Positions 1-10,500 of a DNA stretch of 64,000 nucleotides are shown here, piece after piece. The position numbers were made by a program, and so were the translations under genes. The first letter of the stretch is position 1; the number at the start of each line of letters is the position of its first letter. The notes beneath the pieces were generated by a model. It saw only the letters and a list, made by a program, of their open reading frames with translations. It did no database searches and was not told the origin of the DNA. Source of the DNA: Phylloscopus collybita (taxonomy: Eukaryota > Chordata > Aves > Passeriformes > Phylloscopidae); NCBI GenBank assembly GCA_027886175.1, contig JAJNNQ010000029.1, positions 4,954,501 through 5,018,500 of the forward strand, written 5' to 3'.

Positions 1-1224
1 AAAGCAAGTCCTCATTTGAGAGCTTAATCACTCTTTTTATTGAGAGGCATTGAATCATCCCTGTGTAAAATTGTGACTTCAGGGATTTGGCATAAAACTT
101 CATGCAGCTCTCTTCTCCTGCCTCTGCCCTCCCCATGTCTACCATTACAAAAACTGTCCAGGTTTTCTTCTAGCATTTTGTTAGGGTAATTTTCCCTAAC
201 TGCATACTTTTGTGATTGTCAAGTGGCATGCTAGCAACCAAGGGACTGCAGGAGTAATAATGAAATAACAGATGTTTTAAGAAAAACGATCATGAATTTA
301 ACAAGTGGTTTTCACTGATCTGAAACAAAATGTTTAGGTCAATTCTGGATGACTCAATGCTATTTAGATATCCTTGCTAGCTAAGATTTGAAACAAAATA
401 TTGTTCTAGAGTGAAAAATTGAAACATCTCAGTTTGAAAATGTTAGAACTGTGTTCAAGAAAGCACCTTTTTGCCCTCAGCTTGAGCTACTTAACAAACT
501 AAATAAAAATTCAAGAATTGTTTTAGACATTCCAAACCTTTACTGTTTTGCAGACCTAATTCCAACCCTAATATTTCACACAACCAGAATCAGCACTGTC
601 AGTGCAGTGTAGCAATACTGTCAGTGCAGCAACATTCAAGTTTACACTCTGTAAAATCTTCTGAGTCCCCCATAGATTTTGGGGTCAGCTTTTTATGTCA
701 ACAGACAAATTTAAATTTTCTTTTTCTTCTTGTTTTCCTCATAGTTTGAGCGAAAGAATGCACGGTAATGTAATTTGAATGTCAGTTAATGTGCTCAGGC
801 AGGAAATTGCATTATGTCTTCAACAATTAGATTAAGTAGCTGTTGTCAGCACTACGAGGGTGGAGCTCCCTTCTTCTAAATACAGATCAGTGAAAACTGC
901 TGGAAATAAAAGTTCTCAGCCTTGATTGTTTGTTTTCCTTAACCAAGAATACTTGTGTTTCTCTGAGGAGGAACAAAACCCACCATGAAAGAGTCTCAAA
1001 CAGCTGTCAGCATCTTTGGGACGCAGCAGATTACTGGCAGCTCTGATTTTGGTGTGGGCAGCAGGAACCTTCCACAGTTGTTCACTTCACTGTCAGTTTC
1101 CTCAGGATGCCTCCACAGCACAACCTAATCACCTCCCTCTGTGTGCATGATAGGCAGAAGATACGGCACAGATCCTACAAAATCTAATGCATCTGCTTGA
1201 ATCCTTTCAGGAAAATAATCTAAA

Positions 1225-1478
1225 TCATAGGATCATAGAATCCGAGAAGATTAAGGTGTTGAAACACACCTTGAAGGTCATCTAGTCCCTAACCCTCCTG
1301 CCACGGGCAGAAAATCCTTCCCCTAGAACAGGTTCCTCAAGGTCTTATCCTACGTGGCCTTGAAGACTGCAAGGGTTTGGGCATCTTGGACAACCTGTTC
1401 CAGTATGTCACCTTCCTCACAGTAAAAATTTCTTCCTAACGTTTAACCTAAATTTCTCCTCTTTCAGTAAGTACTCAT
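1225..1478 (-). mobile_element. CR1 LINE 3' fragment
   Basis: The plus strand starts TCATAGGATCATAGAATCC, the reverse complement of the CR1 3' terminal repeat (ATTCTATGA)n. It continues with typical antisense CR1 text: GGTCATCTAGTCC, GGTTCCTCAAGG, CAACCTGTTCCAG and TTTCTTCCTAA. It is a 5'-truncated, diverged copy inserted on the minus strand. Confidence 0.9.
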
Positions 1479-1480
1479 TA

Positions 1481-1535
1481 GTTTTTTTTTTTTTTTAATT
1501 TTTTTTAATTTTTTTTTTATTTTATTTTATTCCTA
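1481..1535. repeat. T-rich low-complexity tract
   Basis: Runs of T broken by AA (TTTTTTTTAATTTTTTTT and similar) directly abut the CR1 fragment to the left. Confidence 0.9.
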
Positions 1536-3659
1536 TTTCAACAGTGATTGTGGGCATTAAAACTAATTTCAGAAACGGTGGGCCATTGCAGTGATATTGA
1601 CCATCTTCTGAAGTGCATTGTTTTGTCCCCTTCAACATCGTTAGGACTTTGACATGCCCTTGGGAGAAGTTGGCTAAAACCATTGCAGTTTGGTAGGGTG
1701 GCAAACAGTTAGACACACTTAAAGTTCTAGTGTGTCTAGCCCACACATCACCTCTAGCTGGGGCTAACAAATACGTCTTTTAAACTCCATAGGGACAGCT
1801 GACTTGTTTCTAAGCAATGAGTTTTTATGCTGGATGGACTTACGCTAGATGAAGCTGATCTGCTTTATCTATTTGTTGCTTTTATTGAGTGATATGTCAG
1901 TTTTTGCCAGCATTTTCAGAACATAAACATTCTCATATATGAGCATATGTACTCATTGGGAAGTTGTGGTTTTGATTAAAACAGAAGCAACATACTTTTG
2001 TTTACACTAAATCACAAAGCTGTGAATAATGCATTTTTCTATCATTCTTCTGTCCTTTCCTTCTACTCTCATATCTTTCTTTGCCTTCCCCCCGCCCCAT
2101 TATGTCTATAGGACAGGCCTGGATACTCTATGTATATCATATATACATAGGGAAGTAAAAGGGCTTACAAATGTTATATTCTTTCTTAGTGCAAGGATGA
2201 ATTTTCAGATATTGGCCACTTTTGTAACTCAAGGACAACCAAAAAATAGTCACCCAGACTGTCCTTTATCATAGGTATTTTCTCTGGCATATCTTTGTCC
2301 TCCTGTTAACAGAAAACATAAAAATCACATTTTCCGTAGCTCCAGATCTTGTAAGCAATCCTTTTGAGAGGACATGGTGCATCCTGAGGCAACAAATGTG
2401 GTCAATCCCTGGTCAGATTTTGAATTTGAGTAAACTCACCAAAGTCACTGATAACTTACCACAAGTGGGCTCATAACTCAGTGTAATGCCTTGGGCCACT
2501 GCAAGAATATTTTGTGTCAGGCAACTGAATGAAGCAATATACCACCCTAAGAAAGCTCTGTGGTAAAACTTTCTGAAATATAGGTCTCATGTAATGAAAA
2601 CTTCCAGCTTCAAGAAAATCCTGTAATACTCAGATGATCTTATCAAAATTTATTTTTAAGCTCCAGTGAATAACTGTATTTTGGAAGAAAACGCACATGG
2701 GTTTTTCCTGCCTCGAAATACTATGTGCTTCAAATCTTAGATATACAGGTGATTAGAGCAGATAAAATCAATACTGAAATTATTTTCCATTATCTCCTTC
2801 CATTCTGGTCTATCAATTTGTTTGAAATAACCATTTTTTTAAAGACATAATGCAGTCCTTTCAGCAATTACATGGATTATTCTTCAACTAAAGTAGGAAG
2901 GACTCTTGCATGATGTCCTTGTTTTATTTAGGAACCTTATTTACTGAGTACTTGTTCACCTTTTTAGATAGGCAATCTTTGTCCCATGGAAATCATATAA
3001 CATTGCATTACAAATTGCATTACTAGCTTACTGTGCCTATTGTCTCTGTAATCAGGTGTGTGCCACAGCATCAGGCTACCCTTAGAACACCAACATTACT
3101 TTTATATTCAGGCTATAACTTGAAGCCCATTTGTTTCCCTGGAAATTTCTGATAGAAAATCTGTTTTTAAATTGTTAATCAATGTGTGGGGAGGAAAAGG
3201 GAATATGTTTGCACTGGTTTAAGAATTGTCAGAAACTCATCATCCATTTTAGTGGATTACATATGTGTACATATGTTTGTGTTTTTATAAATATATATAA
3301 AAATACGTAACATGGAAACATTATATGTACAAACACACAGACTTATATAAGTCTAAATCTAAGTGTGAATAGATATATATGCATAAAATAGTGAGAATGT
3401 CTACTGCCAGATGTGGTATAAGAGGTGCTGTACTGCAAGCAGTTGAAATGAAAAGTACCTCCTATATCCCACAAAACCGTGTTCAGAAGACACAAACAGA
3501 TACAAATCTGGAAATTTCTCAGAATACTTTTTAAGCTAAAATAATTAATTGACTATTAATATGCCATCTGAAATATTCTTTGAAATGTGGAAATTCTCAA
3601 TTCAGTACAATATACCTACTTTATTAAAGAAGTGGGAATTGTAGTTAGCAAACCTGAGT
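1536..3659. other. Unique intergenic DNA, nothing recognised
   Basis: The stretch is AT-rich with only short ORFs that lack recognisable motifs. A small TA-rich patch with ATATATATA occurs near 3270-3380. Confidence 0.6.
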
Positions 3660-3785
3660 GATCTGAAAGTATTCCATACATTAGTTTTTCATAGAAAATG
3701 GACGTGACTTAACAACTACACAGATCTGAAAGTATTCCATACATTAGTTTTTCATAGAAAATGGAAGTGACTTAACAACTACACA
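3660..3785 (+). repeat. Perfect-length tandem duplication, 2 x 63 bp
   Basis: The 63-bp unit beginning GATCTGAAAGTATTCCATAC occurs at 3660-3722 and again at 3723-3785. I count a single difference (GGACGTGAC versus GGAAGTGAC). The near-identity implies a recent duplication. A shorter echo (CAACTACACA) follows the second copy. Confidence 0.95.
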
Positions 3786-4357
3786 CCTCAACTACACACA
3801 GGTGAAACATGGAAAAAAGAGGATAAAGTAGATGCCATGTCTGCCAACAAACTCTACTACTCTGTTTCCTCGGCTCTAAGCACTACATCTGGGACGAAGG
3901 TCTCAAGTTTAAACTTTTAAGAAGCATTTAGGTGCCTAAGAATATTCACTAAATGCCATCTGGGATGCCTGTGATCATCCTTTTGGCCTCCATTTCCCAT
4001 CTCTGATGGATGGAGATCTACAGTACCTTATATACTCATATGAAATCTTTGGGGTACAGAGAGGAGATGGAATCTCTCAGGTGTCATGAGATAGAAATTA
4101 TTTATTGGATTTTGCCTTACATGCATAGATACCAGTCCAGTTAACAATCCAAGTTACTATTTAGGGATTTGTTTTGTTTTGTTATTTTTTTTTAGTTTGT
4201 TATAGGGCAAAATTTCATAGATTTGGTTATACAAGTTCCAAGTACAGCCAGAACTATAATCTTTAATTATTATTCCCTGTGTTATGTAGATCAGAGCACT
4301 ACCCTGTATCAGATCTTGCTTGAACTATGATGTAACTTCTAAACATTAATCTCAATC

Positions 4358-4449
4358 CTACTTCAATTTATCAGCAATCAATAATCTACTGCAGAATTTC
4401 ACATATTCTTTCAGTGCTGTCAATTACATACAGTGGTCCAATTTTGCTT
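4358..4449 (+). repeat. Direct repeat, left copy
   Basis: This copy begins CTACTTCAATTTATCAGCAA and ends CATACAGTGGTCCAATTTTG. The right copy is at 5268-5352. The right copy is about 7 bp shorter through a small internal gap, and there are a few substitutions. The pair flanks the CR1/LTR composite. Confidence 0.9.
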
Positions 4450-4566
4450 GTTGTAATGCGCTTGGATGTTAATGTGCTTAACAGGGGTACGACACCTTCC
4501 TACAGTGAAGGGGGTGTACAACATAGGGCTAAACTATTAGCTCAGGAAATAATCAAAAAAATCATT

Positions 4567-4801
4567 CACAGAATCACAGAATCGTGAGATTGGAGGAGAC
4601 CTCCAAGATCATCAAGTCCAGCTCAGCCCTAACCTCAATTAAACCATGGCACCAAGTGCCACATACAGTCTTTTCTTAAGCACATCCAGAGACGGTGAAT
4701 CCACCACCTCCCCAGGCAGACCACTCCAATATTTCATTACCCTTTCTGTAAGAAACTTTTTCCTAATATTCAGTCTATATTTCCCCTGGTGCAGCTTAAG
4801 A
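4567..4801 (-). mobile_element. CR1 LINE 3' fragment, part 1 (interrupted)
   Basis: The plus strand opens TCACAGAATCACAGAATC, the antisense CR1 terminus. It continues GAGACCTCCAAGATCATC, CCATGGCACCAAGTGCCAC, GGTGAATCCACCACC and TTTTTCCTAATATTCAG. The match stops at CTGGTGCAGCTTAAG where an LTR begins, and CR1 resumes at 5133. Confidence 0.9.
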
Positions 4802-5132
4802 TGTCGCACTTGGACATGAATGAAGATGCTTGACTCCAGTTTGAAGTAGAAGAAAATCAGAAGGCTTTATTGTCTAATTTTTAGTACCTTTTATAAGGTG
4901 TTCTGATACAGACTTAACATGATTGGTGAAAAGGAACAACACCTCTCTAGTCCCATTGGTGGAACAAGAGAAACACAATCAGCACAGCTGTACAGCAGAT
5001 TTATTTTGAGAACATAAGTTATTTACAGAAATTGTCCTTGAAAGAAAGACACTCCCTAGAAATCTTCCCTTGGGAAGAAATCAGCCACTGGCAGGCTGAA
5101 AACCTTTCAGACTCAAAATTATCAGGCCCACA
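4802..5132 (-). mobile_element. Solo LTR of an endogenous retrovirus, nested in CR1
   Basis: This about 331-bp segment replaces expected CR1 text. Its ends are TGTCGCAC on the left and GCCCACA on the right, giving TG...CA termini. On the minus strand an AATAAA (4866-4871) lies about 64 nt before the inner end, as expected for the R/U5 part of an LTR. About 10 bp of CR1 are missing at the junction and no clean target duplication is seen. No internal retroviral sequence is present. Family not identified. Confidence 0.6.
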
Positions 5133-5262
5133 CTCTTGTTCTGTCAGTTGCTGTCTGAAGAAAGAGACCAACCCCTACCTGGCTACAGCTGCTTTTCAGG
5201 GAGTTGTAGAGAGTGACAAGGTCACCTCCAAGTCTTCTGTTCTCCAGGCACAAAACACACCA
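5133..5262 (-). mobile_element. CR1 LINE fragment, part 2 (resumption)
   Basis: After the LTR the antisense CR1 text continues: CTCTTGTTCTGTCAGTTGCT, AAGAGACCAACCCCTACCT, TTTCAGGGAGTTGTAGAGAG and ACAAGGTCACCTCC. It is in the same orientation and colinear with part 1. Confidence 0.85.
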
Positions 5263-5267
5263 ACATG

Positions 5268-5352
5268 CTACTTCAATTTATCAGCAATGAATAATCAGCA
5301 TTTCACATATTCTTTTAATGCTGTCAATTACATACAGTGGTCTAACTTTGCT
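5268..5352 (+). repeat. Direct repeat, right copy
   Basis: Right copy of the repeat at 4358-4449. It shares CTACTTCAATTTATCAGCAA, TTTCACATATTCTTT and GCTGTCAATTACATACAGTG. It starts almost directly after the CR1 text ends. Confidence 0.9.
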
Positions 5353-5917
5353 TTTAATTTTTAAAGTTGCCTTGGTCACTTCTAGCTTCCAGGCATTGAC
5401 ATGTGCCTTTCTCCAACAGGCCAAACACAAGTGTCCATTCCTCATGTAGGCAGAGCTTTCATAGCACATCAATCTTTAATCTTCTTGTTAATCTAGTAAA
5501 CAGATGACAAGCTCTGAACTATTTTTCCAAACTATGCTTCTCCTGCCTTAGCTCATCTCTGATCCTTTCCAAAGCTGGCCATGATATTGCAGGAGTGACT
5601 TTATGGGATTCATTTATTTGCTGAAACATTTATTTGCTGCAGTTTTTGAAAACTTTTCAGATCTGCAGTCTTCCTCTGATCTGCCTCCATCTGTGGGCAT
5701 GGGATGAGTTTTACATTTATGACTATGGATTTGGCTCTGTTAAATTACATCTGTTTGTATGAACAAGTGCACAAAATGACTGTGTGGTCACTCCCTCTCT
5801 CAGTAATTTTCTTCTACACTATTTAGCTCTCCCTAACATTTATGTCATCTGCTGCCTCTGCTGGTATAGAGTTTAATTATTATTTTAAGTCATTGATACA
5901 TAGAATACCCAGGGGGT

Positions 5918-5957
5918 TTGTTTGCTTGCTTGTTTGTTTGTTTGTTTGTTTGTTTTT
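5918..5957. repeat. (TTTG)n microsatellite
   Basis: About eight tandem TTTG units with two TTGC variants at the left end. Confidence 0.95.
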
Positions 5958-6049
5958 GTGGGGTTTTTTTTACAAAAAGAGTAGCAGGAAGGGCTTATGT
6001 TATCCAGAAAAGGAAGGTCAAAGAAGCTGACCTACCAAATAAACAAGTC

Positions 6050-7559
6050 CAGGAAACTGGTAACAAAGGTTGAGGAAAAGGTTAAGGTACTCAACATACT
6101 TTTACCTCAGTCTTTAACGGAAACCTCTCTTCCCACACCTCTCAGGTAGATGGACAGCAGGATGGGGACTGAGGGAACAAAAGTAAGTTTTAGTTAAAAA
6201 TGAGGTTCTGGACCTCCTGAGGAACCTAAATGTACCTAAATCTATGGGACCTGAGGAGAAGCATTCCAAAATCCTGAGGAAATTGGTTGATGTAGTTGAC
6301 AAGCCACTATCCCTGACATTTGAAAGGTCATAGAAGTCCAGGGAACTGAAAAAGGGGAAATACTGTACCCATATTTAAAAAGAGTAGAAAGGAGGACTCT
6401 GGGAACTACTGACCTGTCAGCATCGTCTCTGTGCCTGGGAGAATCATGGAAAAGATCCTCCTAGAAGCTGTTCTAAGGCACATAGAGGAGAGAGAGGGGA
6501 TTCAAGACAGCATGGCTTCAGCAAGAGCATTCAGAAGGTAGTGGTCAATGGCTCAGAGTTCGGATGGACATCGGGGACAAGTGGGGTCCCTCAGGGGTCA
6601 GTACTGGGACCAGCGTTATTTAACATCTTTGTTAACAACGAAGACAAAGGGATCAAATACATCTTCAAAAAAATTTGCAGATGCCACCAAGGTGAGTGGT
6701 GCTGTTGACACACCTGAAGGACCGGATGCCAATCCAGAGGGATCTGGACAAGCTCAAGAACTGGGCCCATGGGAATCTCATGAGGTTTAATATGACCAAG
6801 GTGTTGTACCTGGGTTGGGGCAACACCCAGTACCAACACAGGCTGTGGGATGAACAGATAGAGAGCAGCCCTGCGCAGAAGGGCTTGGGGGTGCTGGTGG
6901 GTGAGAGGCTGGGCACTCACAGCCCAGAATGCCAAATGTGTCCTGGGCTGCATCCAGAGCACAGCAGGATGTGACACATCCAGTGATGCAGTAGGGCCAG
7001 GAACGGGATTCTGCCCCTCATCTGGAACCCTGCATCCAGCTCTGGGGTCCCCAGCACAGGAAGGACGTGGACGTGTTGGAGTGAGTCCAGAGAAGCATCA
7101 CTAAGATAATTAGAGGGGTGGAGAAACCCTCCAGTGAGAAAAGGCTGACAGGCTTTTCCAGTCTGGAGAAGGCTTTGGGTTGATGTTATTGTGACCTTCC
7201 AGTATCTGACGGGAGTCTACAAGAAAGATGGAGAGAGACTTTTTACCAGAACATGTAGTGACAAGACAAGGGGGAATTGATTCAAACTGAAAGAAAGTAC
7301 ATTTTGATTAGATATTTAACAAAAACTCTGCTGTGATGGTGGTGCGGCACAGGAATGGGTTTCCCAGAGAAGCTGTGGATGCTCCATCCCTGTAAGTTTT
7401 TAAGGCCAAGCTGGATGGAGCTTTGTGCAACCTGGAACAATAGAAGATGTCCATGCAGAATGGGAGGGGCAGGGGGGGAGGGGGTTGAAACTACATGGTC
7501 TTTAATGTCACTTCCAACCCAAATCATTTTGTCATTTAGGAATTCTATGATTCTATGGT
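6050..7559 (+). mobile_element. CR1 LINE, 3' ORF2 region and 3' end, defective
   Basis: This is the longest CR1 copy in the window, in sense orientation. It reads through the end of the reverse-transcriptase-encoding ORF2 (GACCTGTCAGCATCGTCTC, CTGGGACCAGCGTTATTTAA, GATGCCACCAAGGTGAGTGG, CTGGACAAGCTCAAGAACTG) and ends with the diagnostic ATTCTATGATTCTATGG at 7541-7557. Compared with the consensus as I remember it, roughly 200 bp of ORF2 are missing near 6530-6540, where text from before the reverse-transcriptase core joins directly to GTAGTGGTCAATGGCTCA. Frameshifts and stops break the frame into several pieces. Open frames on both strands here are fragments or shadows of this element. Confidence 0.93.
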
Positions 7560-10500
7560 TAATGTGGGTTTTGTTGATTTTGGATTGTTCTGATTTCTTA
7601 ATCAATAATATTTAACACTATGACCTTTAACAAACCTGCAACCCCAGCAGAAGACCTACCATACTACAGGCTACTACTCTGAATTCCCACAACAATTATT
7701 TCCACATGTATAAATGACCCTGAATATTATAATTGATTTTTGTTTGCTAGCATGCAAAAAGAAAGCTGAGAAGAATGTGTTTCCCACAGGTATCATTCCA
7801 CTCAGTGCTCATACCTTTTCCGCTTTTAGTAACTCTTTTGCATGAGGTTTTAAGAAACATATTTTTAAACGGCTTACAATTCAGCCCACAGGGACTTGTG
7901 AGGGAGACTGAAGGGGACTTATAAGTAGAATAGTCAGGTTATAAATGTTAGTATTTATATGTACAAATTAATGCTTTTAGATGAGAGGTGTTTTTTAAAG
8001 AAAACAAATCTAGAATTTTTTTTTAAACACAGGACACATTGACTAAGTTTTTTGATATCCTGATAAATTCAGGGGCTGATCTTTACACATTCATAAAGAA
8101 GGTGAGTCTGGCAGGGTAGCTTTGTCTTTTTGTAGGACAGTAGAATATTATCAGCACAAAAAGCATATGATCACAGCAACATGATGCACAACCTACAACA
8201 TTCAGGGAACATTTTACTGCAACCAAAGGCAGTTAAAGGTTTATATTTTCCATATAACGTTTCCTGAAGGAATGATAGTAAGAACGCAACACTTAAAAAC
8301 AAGGGCAAAATTAAGACATTCATTATCAGTTCTGAACAGGATTAATTTTAATGATAATTCCACTTGCCTACACAGTGTTCTTAGATGTGAAAAAACCCCA
8401 TGGGATTAGGCCAAATATTGTCATGGTAACTAAAAGAGAGGGAAATAATTCTAAAACCGTTTCCAATAAGCAGGAGCAGCTACCATTCCATCAGTAGCCT
8501 TCAATAGAATGTGACATCTGTTTTTCATTTGCTGTTTCTGGGCTTGAAGAAAAGGAGGATAATTGGAAATAGTACAGTGTTCTGGGAACATACTGAATGA
8601 AAAGGCTCTTAGCACTTTTTAAATATTGGTCCATTTGTCTTTAAAAACATCTAGCATGTACCTCCTTTGACCAGTTTTAAATTGGACATGTTAGCTGGAA
8701 AATTTTCTGGACTCAACTATGCTCGAGCAGTGAAAGATCCAAGCAAGTTTCTTGCTTTAATAAGAACTACCATTGCAGCTGAGAAGTGGACACCTATTTT
8801 TGGAAATTGAGAAGATGAGAATGAATAAATTGTAGGAAATTATGTGATTACTTCATATTGGGGATAAACTAACCCAAAGAAGAAACATGTACCAGTACTG
8901 ATATTTTCCACTTCTTTTATTCAAGCACACCACATGAATTTAAGACAATATTCATAACTGTACTGCTAAGAGACAAGCAGACCAAAATCCAGTTGTGGAA
9001 CTTGAAGGAGGGGCGGGAAACGGAAACGTCAGTCACAGTTTTTCCAGCAAGGGTCGTTACCAGTGAAACAGTGTACCATTGAATCTTCCCACACATGAAG
9101 TTTTTAATAAACTATTTGGAACATTTCTAAGAAGCTGATCACAGACTGTTAAGTGTGGTTTACCCAATATTAGAAAACCTTGTTTGCTCACCTAGTCTAG
9201 ACAATTGCACACACCAGTAAAAGCTCTTTTGTCCTTTGAATCCATGAGATGTTTATATACCAACTTACCAGGTTAAGAGGTTGATTTTAGGCACTCATAG
9301 TTTTGGAGTAGGAGCTTACAAAATAGTTTATGGTTATTTGGTAGGACTGAAAAAAAGAGAAGAAACTATGAATTTACTTTATTTATCCTTAGTATTATTT
9401 CACTATGTCTTCATAACAAAGGAAAAATTAGAAGACAGGACTTCTGTCTGGAAGGAATAATAGGAACTTAAAGCTTACCTGATGTTTCCTAAATCAGAAT
9501 TCTGGAATAATAATACTGCATGAAAGATGTTTATATATGCTTTGAGAAATACAGTCTAGCTAAATGTCATACGCTAGTCACCTCTGCAACTTCTTGAAAC
9601 ATCATGTTTCAAGGTCCAAAAAGGGATAATACAAAGCGTGTTGCTTCACTGGCTTGTAACTTTTTGTACAAAGGTCACAGCATCCAAAACAAGGCAAGAA
9701 CAAGTAAAGAGTCATAAATGAATGTCTTCAGTTTGTAAGATTAAATCAAACCCAAATGCCCCCCAAACCCAAGCCAACAACACACCACCAAGGCAAAAAC
9801 CTCACAGATCAATTCCAAAACCATTTAAACTAAAAGGTAACTGCAAAATGTTGGACTTCATGTGCAATATGCTATTTGTGATCTTTTCTCTCTTCATACT
9901 GACAAAAATATAGCTATAAATTATTGTTACCATAAATTCTCCCACTCCTATTCATTCAGGTGTTCTCTGGAACAACATTAAGATGGCCCAATAACTACAG
10001 ATAATGTGCTAGATGCAATTTCCAATTTGAAAGCCTACTGTTGGAGCACTTTTCCAAAAAGGACCTGAGGTTGAAAATAATTTTATTTCAGGCTGCACTC
10101 TGAAATTATATGCTGACATTGTCTTATGCATAGCTTGGCATCTGATTTTAGCATTACTATAGCGCATCCTGATAACTTTGACCTTGCCTACTGCTGAATT
10201 ATGTGGTGACATGAGTCATGTCTTTTGAATTCCCTGGCCCAAGGATCAAGTTGCTCACGTGTGTAATTCATGCTGTTCCCAGATATTCTGCAGGTAGGGA
10301 TGATAGGAAAACTGCAGCTCAGTTTAGGCTCACTGTCCTGCCTGCTGAGGAGACTGTTATGATAGCAGCTATGTTTACCAGCTTTTTAGCAGCCAGGAAA
10401 TTCTTAACACTAGGGCAGTTCAGGTACAGTCATATCTTATTAGTGTACATGAAAGCAAAAACAAACTGCAAATCATAAAAATGATTGAGTGTGGGGGTCC

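Noticed and set aside
6591..6977. 128-codon minus-strand ORF
   Set aside because: Antisense to the sense-oriented CR1 at 6050-7559; a shadow of the element.
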